From the NCBI GenBank assembly GCA_964388085.1, contig CAYLZW010000063.1, forward strand, positions 1 through 24,113: a stretch of DNA of 24,113 nt. The letters are read 5' to 3'. A model generated the notes under the pieces. It saw only the letters and a program-made list of their open reading frames with translations. It was not told where the DNA came from and made no database searches. This DNA is from CAYLZW01 sp964388085. GTDB taxonomy: Bacteria; Myxococcota; UBA727; CAYLZW01. The position numbers and the translations under genes are program-made. Positions 20,653 through 24,113 of the stretch are shown one piece after another (position 1 is the stretch's first letter; every line of letters begins with the position of its first letter).

Positions 20653-22215
20653 TCACTCCTCGACGATGGTGGCGAAGCGGCGCAGGTCCATCAGCCGGTA
20701 GCCGGTGTAGCCGCCGAGGAAGATGAGCAGGCCCATGATGGTGAACACGAGCTCGGGGAAGCCGAACATCAGGTGCACGGCCAGCTCGCTCTTGAACACG
20801 GGATACGCGAGCACCGCGGCGAGCACCGTACAGGCGGCGGTCAACAGCGCCGTGCGCGGCCCTTCCTCCGCCATGGTGAGCGAGAAGCGCTCGACGAACA
20901 TGGTCAGGATGACGACGGGGAAGAGCACGCTGGCCGACATCTGCGTCACCTCGAGCTCCGAGCCCATGAGCGCGAGCGCGGTCATGGCGAGCACCACGAG
21001 GCAGAGCAGGACGCCGAGGCGCGGCACCACGAGCAGCCGCAGCTTGTTCAAGAACACGCGCGCCACCACCGCGATGCCGACGACGACGGCGAGCAGCAAG
21101 AGGCCGTCGAACAGCCGCGTGGTCCTGAGCGACAGCGCCAGCAGGATGGGCAGGAAGGTGCCGAAGGTCTGCAGCCCGACGAGGTTTCGGAACACGGCGA
21201 CGAGCAGCGCGCCGAGCGGCATGAGCAGCAGGATGCGCAGGTTCGTCTGCACCGTCAGCGGCGCGCGGTAGAGCGACACGGCCGAGAGCACCGGGCTCGT
21301 CGGCATCATCATGGTGGCGAGCTCCTCGGGGCGGAGCCGCTCGCGGCGCGTGTGGTACTGATAGCCGAGCGCGCTCACCGCGGTGCCGACGACGACCTGC
21401 TCCTCGCCGACGTGGAGCAGCAAGAGGTCGGTCGGACGCGGGCCGAAGAACTCCCCGCGCGGCGAGAGGCCGAGCCAGCGCCCGCCCGCGAAGGCCTCGG
21501 CCCAGGCCTCGAGCGTCGGCGGCTGCCCCTCGTCCTTGAGGCGCAGGCCGCGCGCGAGCCGCGCGGGCACGTCGGCCGCGCGCAGCAGCGTGACGAGCAG
21601 GCGCGCCTTGGCGAGCTCGTTGCCTTCGTTCTGCGCCAGCGCCAGGAGCGCGTCCGACGACGCGGTCTCGACGAGGGCGATCTCCTCGACGACGAAGGCC
21701 TGCAGCGCGCGCATGCGGCCGAGGGCGTCCTTCTGCTCGGTGAGGGCGAGGCGCTCGAGCACCGCCGCCACCTCGGGCACGTCGGCGGGGTAGTCGACCT
21801 CGGCCATGCCCCAGCGCTCTTTGCGCTCAGCCTCCGTGAGCTCGGCGTCCTTGCTGCTGGCGTCCTCCTGGCCGGTCAGCTTGACGCGAAAGCCGTACAC
21901 GAGGCGGTGCACCCCGTCGAAGGTGCCGGACCACACGCCGGTGCGCTGGCCGTCCTTGACGCGCTTGGCGAACTGCAGCCGGTCCGACGACGCGCTCTCG
22001 TCGAACACCACCTGCTCTGCGGCCGAGCTCGGCAAGATGGCGCGGATGCTGCCGCGCTCCCCTTCGCCGCGCACGGACACGCTGAGCTCGACGTGCCAGA
22101 GGTCGGCCGGGTTCGAGGGCACGATGGGCACGTCGAGCGCGAGCGCTTTGTAGGCGAACACGACGAGGCCCATGAGGCAGAGGACGAGGCCTGTGAGCGC
22201 GGCTCTTCGAGTCAA
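20653..22215 (-). CDS. Inactive transglutaminase fused to seven transmembrane helices
   Basis: 520 aa from a TTG at 22215; no in-frame ATG lies upstream, and the next is at codon 15 inside the first membrane helix. Residues 5-24 are a membrane segment. Residues 35-115 are an exported beta domain. Residues 160-255 are transglutaminase-like (LLVTLLRAADVPARLARGL, AWAEAFAGGRWLGLSP), but the catalytic Cys position reads Asn/Glu (EGNELAKA) and the His of the HAW motif is Glu (EAW), so it is catalytically dead. From about 320 to 515 come roughly seven hydrophobic helices. This is the 7TM-transglutaminase architecture known to co-occur with the RimK-like ligase and a retropepsin-like protein, both adjacent here. 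It is probably a membrane binder or sensor for the peptide the ligase makes. Confidence 0.9.
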   Translation of the reverse strand: MTRRAALTGLVLCLMGLVVFAYKALALDVPIVPSNPADLWHVELSVSVRGEGERGSIRAILPSSAAEQVVFDESASSDRLQFAKRVKDGQRTGVWSGTFDGVHRLVYGFRVKLTGQEDASSKDAELTEAERKERWGMAEVDYPADVPEVAAVLERLALTEQKDALGRMRALQAFVVEEIALVETASSDALLALAQNEGNELAKARLLVTLLRAADVPARLARGLRLKDEGQPPTLEAWAEAFAGGRWLGLSPRGEFFGPRPTDLLLLHVGEEQVVVGTAVSALGYQYHTRRERLRPEELATMMMPTSPVLSAVSLYRAPLTVQTNLRILLLMPLGALLVAVFRNLVGLQTFGTFLPILLALSLRTTRLFDGLLLLAVVVGIAVVARVFLNKLRLLVVPRLGVLLCLVVLAMTALALMGSELEVTQMSASVLFPVVILTMFVERFSLTMAEEGPRTALLTAACTVLAAVLAYPVFKSELAVHLMFGFPELVFTIMGLLIFLGGYTGYRLMDLRRFATIVEE

Positions 22216-22453
22216 GGGGAGGGACCTGCATCAGGGGGCGGTGCCTTACGCCGGCGTCGTCACGCGGCCGAGCCCCGAGCCAGCGCATCGTAGCGGTTCG
22301 CTTGGCGGTGAAAAGCAGGAAGCAGATCCGCGCCGCTCGATTCGCCCCCCGATCGCCTGCGTTGGCCCCATGATCGCGAAGCGGATTTCGTTCGCTGGCA
22401 AGGTACAAGCACGCAACGCAGCCAGCGGGCGAAAGACCGAGTGAGGGGGGGGA

Positions 22454-22966
22454 TCAACGCGAGTGATCGGGGGGGTCGCTCGGGCGCGGCTTCGTCTGGC
22501 CCTTCCCCCGCTTGCCCGCCAGGTAGCTCCGGCCGGCGTCGACGAGCAGCGGCTGTTGCTTGAGCGCCTGGCGGCCGAGCAGCATGCGAAAGCGCATGTC
22601 CGCGCGATCGGTGAGCGTGATCTCGATCGACCACGCGAGCGCGCCGAGCTTGATCGCGGTCTCGATCACCAGCCGATGCTCGCGGTGCCCCGACGAGGGC
22701 GTCACCACGCGCGCGTCGACCAGCGCCGCGTCGCAGCGCACGACGACGTCCGGCCGCGCCTTCTTGGCCGTGTGCTGCAGCGGATGGACCGAGAAGCGCA
22801 CGCGATCACGCCCGCGCTCGTCGGTGTACCGCTCGATCTCGGTGGCGTGCATCGCGCTCGTCCGGGCGCCGGTGTCGATCTTCGCCTTGACGGCCGGCAC
22901 GCCCAAGGCGGGCAGCGAGACCCACTCGCGCCAGCCGACCAGAAGGGGCTTCGGATCGTCTTGCAC
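22454..22966 (-). CDS. RimK/LysX-associated retropepsin-like aspartic protease (Zn_protease family, PF05618-like)
   Basis: 170 aa from a GTG at 22966. VGWREWVSLPALGVPAVKAK (10-29) then IDTGARTSAMHA with catalytic-type Asp31 is the family signature. A second block MRFRMLLGRQALKQQPLLVD ends the domain. These small single-domain retropepsin folds (also annotated ATP-dependent zinc protease) accompany RimK-like ligases and are thought to remove or process the added amino acids. The C-terminal tail is Lys/Arg/Pro-rich and ends across a 7-base homopolymer; an 8-base one follows the stop. The 238 bases between it and the 7TM gene (22216-22453) contain no gene I can support. It follows dnaA on the same strand after a 137-base gap. 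Confidence 0.88.
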   Translation of the reverse strand: MQDDPKPLLVGWREWVSLPALGVPAVKAKIDTGARTSAMHATEIERYTDERGRDRVRFSVHPLQHTAKKARPDVVVRCDAALVDARVVTPSSGHREHRLVIETAIKLGALAWSIEITLTDRADMRFRMLLGRQALKQQPLLVDAGRSYLAGKRGKGQTKPRPSDPPDHSR

Positions 22967-23016
22967 CCGAACGAATCGTGGGCTGGTCTCGGGGCTTCGG
23001 GCAAGTTCGCGGCTCC

Positions 23017-23037
23017 TATGCCCTATGCCCTATGCCC
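23017..23037. repeat. Three tandem copies of the 7-mer TATGCCC
   Basis: Three perfect contiguous copies (23017-23023, 23024-23030, 23031-23037) in the gap downstream of dnaA. Short repeats of this kind (GGGCATA on the other strand) are scattered in several bacterial genomes; no function is known to me. Confidence 0.85.
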
Positions 23038-23103
23038 GCTTCCGGCTCACCCACGAAGGCAAGCGCACAGGGCGCGGCGGAGCGTTGCCCTGGCGGACGA
23101 GCC

Positions 23104-24113
23104 CTACAGCTCCCCGCCGAGCGCCCGCTCGATGCGCCCGATCACCGCCTGCATGCCGGCGTCGCTCGCGAGCAGCCCCGTCACCTTGCGCACGCTCGAG
23201 AGCACGGTCGTGTGATCGCGCCCTCCGAAGGCGCGGCCGAGCTCCGGGAGGCTGGCGCCGAGGTGCTTGCGCGCGAGGTACATGGCCACCTGCCGCGCGA
23301 GGGTGAGCTGCCGCTGGCGGCTCTTGCTCTTCATGTCGGACGGCTTCACGTCGTAATAGGCGCCTACCGCGCGCATGATGGCGTCGACGGTGAGCGCGCC
23401 GGCCTTGGCGCCGACGACGCCGCGCAGCTGCTCGCGGGCGCTCTCGAGGGTGAGGATCTCGCCCGTGAGCTGGGCGTAGGCCTGCAGCCGGTAGAGCGCG
23501 CCCTCGAGCTCTCGGACCGAGCGCGAGATGTGACTCGCGAGGTAATGGGCGAGCTCCTCGGTCATCAAGAGGCCGAGGGCGTCGGCCTTCTGCTGCAAGA
23601 TGGCGACGCGCGTCTCCATCTCGGGCGGCTGCACGTCGGCGATGAGCCCCCACTGCAGGCGCGTCTTGAGGCGCTCCTCGAGGCCCTCGATCTCGTGCGG
23701 GTAGCGATCGCTCGTGACCACGATCTGCCGGCCGCTGGCGTAGAGGCTGTTGAAGGTGTGGAAGAACTCGTCCTGGCTCGCGTCCTTGCCGGCGAGGAAT
23801 TGGATGTCGTCGAGCAGCAGGATGTCGCAGCCGCCGCGGTAGCGCGCGCGGAACTCGTCGAAGCGCTGCTGGCGGATCTCCTTGATGTACTCGTTCACCC
23901 ACTCTTCGGCGCTCATGTAGACGATGCGCAGCGCCGGGTGCGTCTTCAAGAGCGCGTTGCCGATGGCGTGCAGCAGGTGGGTCTTGCCGAGGCCCGTCGA
24001 GCCGAACAAGAACAGCGGGCTGTACTTCGAGGCCGGGTGCTCGGCGACCGCCTGGCAGGAGGCGAACGCCATGCGGTTCGAGTGCCCGGTGATGAAGGTC
24101 TCGAAGGTGTAGC
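23104..24113 (-). CDS. dnaA: Chromosomal replication initiator DnaA, 5' end outside window
   Basis: 335 residues are visible; the N-terminal DnaB-interaction domain and linker are beyond the right edge. The visible part starts at YTFETFITGHSNRMAFAS, followed by Walker A GSTGLGKTH, Walker B LLLDDIQFL, sensor region VVTSDRYPHEIEGLEERL, and Arg-rich AAA+ lid with SRSVRELEGAL. Domain IV carries the DNA-binding signature SKSRQRQLTLARQVAMYL and the GRDHTTVLSS motif that reads DnaA boxes. Walker A has Ser where Gly is usual in GGxGLGKT, a mild change. DnaA opens oriC as an ATP-bound oligomer. The stop is at 23104; dnaN does not follow. I see no clear DnaA-box cluster inside the window, so oriC is probably upstream of this gene or elsewhere. 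Confidence 0.97.
   Translation of the reverse strand, partial: YTFETFITGHSNRMAFASCQAVAEHPASKYSPLFLFGSTGLGKTHLLHAIGNALLKTHPALRIVYMSAEEWVNEYIKEIRQQRFDEFRARYRGGCDILLLDDIQFLAGKDASQDEFFHTFNSLYASGRQIVVTSDRYPHEIEGLEERLKTRLQWGLIADVQPPEMETRVAILQQKADALGLLMTEELAHYLASHISRSVRELEGALYRLQAYAQLTGEILTLESAREQLRGVVGAKAGALTVDAIMRAVGAYYDVKPSDMKSKSRQRQLTLARQVAMYLARKHLGASLPELGRAFGGRDHTTVLSSVRKVTGLLASDAGMQAVIGRIERALGGEL

Noticed and set aside
20542..22293. 583-codon plus-strand frame antisense to the 7TM transglutaminase gene
   Set aside because: Composition is Glu/His/Arg/Gly-biased in the way expected of an antisense shadow, with no recognisable domain.
1..24113. CRISPR arrays, tRNA or rRNA genes, transposases
   Set aside because: None seen: no regularly spaced direct repeats with unique spacers, no clover-leaf sequence with the usual TTCGANNC arm noticed, and no transposase-like protein in any frame.

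Overview
The window reads as chromosomal DNA of a high-GC myxobacterium-like organism (phylum Myxococcota, possibly the Sandaracinus/Polyangia side; inferred, not tested). Pointers are extreme GC bias at third codon positions, many long antisense shadow frames, several secreted Cys-rich lipoproteins, a Ser/Thr kinase with C-terminal membrane helices, and a C-terminal Cys / transmembrane / Arg-cluster tail resembling the MYXO-CTERM sorting signal.

Layout. 1-1960 (minus): lipoprotein, HlyD/MacA-type adaptor and the start of a MacB/LolD-type ABC ATPase. 2085-4318 (plus): a coupled pair, a PEGA-like membrane protein and a Cys-rich lipoprotein. 4329-8952: a zinc-ribbon protein, a membrane-tethered Ser/Thr kinase, an alpha/beta hydrolase, a TonB-like N-terminal-anchor protein and a PHA-system family protein. 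9041-12795 (minus): a tightly overlapping assimilatory sulfur operon, cysH (APS/PAPS reductase) - SUMT (siroheme) - sulfite/nitrite reductase - DUF934. 13178-15541 (plus): a DPP-IV-like lipoprotein peptidase. 15546-17922 (minus): a lipoprotein, a BNR-repeat surface protein and a small SelW-like gene. 18242-22966 (minus): a secreted zinc metallopeptidase and a RimK-like ATP-grasp ligase / inactive 7TM-transglutaminase / retropepsin-like protease set. 23104-24113 (minus): the C-terminal two thirds or more of dnaA.

Two small features that ordinary gene calling would miss stand out. First, the 382-base gap upstream of cysH contains a 32-codon reading frame (12951-13049, minus) with 8 Cys codons among its last 11 codons. 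It is followed by mutually exclusive RNA hairpins and an 11-nt-periodic pyrimidine tract. This looks like a cysteine-responsive attenuator controlling the sulfur operon. Second, a SelW/Rdx-family gene (17692-17922, minus) has an in-frame UGA exactly where the family has the second Cys/Sec of its CxxC/CxxU motif. A compact SECIS-like hairpin lies 14 nt downstream of that UGA, so this is probably a selenoprotein.

The sulfur genes fit together as one pathway: APS or PAPS to sulfite (cysH), siroheme precursor supply (SUMT), sulfite to sulfide (the hemoprotein) and an accessory DUF934 protein, with the product cysteine sensed by the leader peptide.
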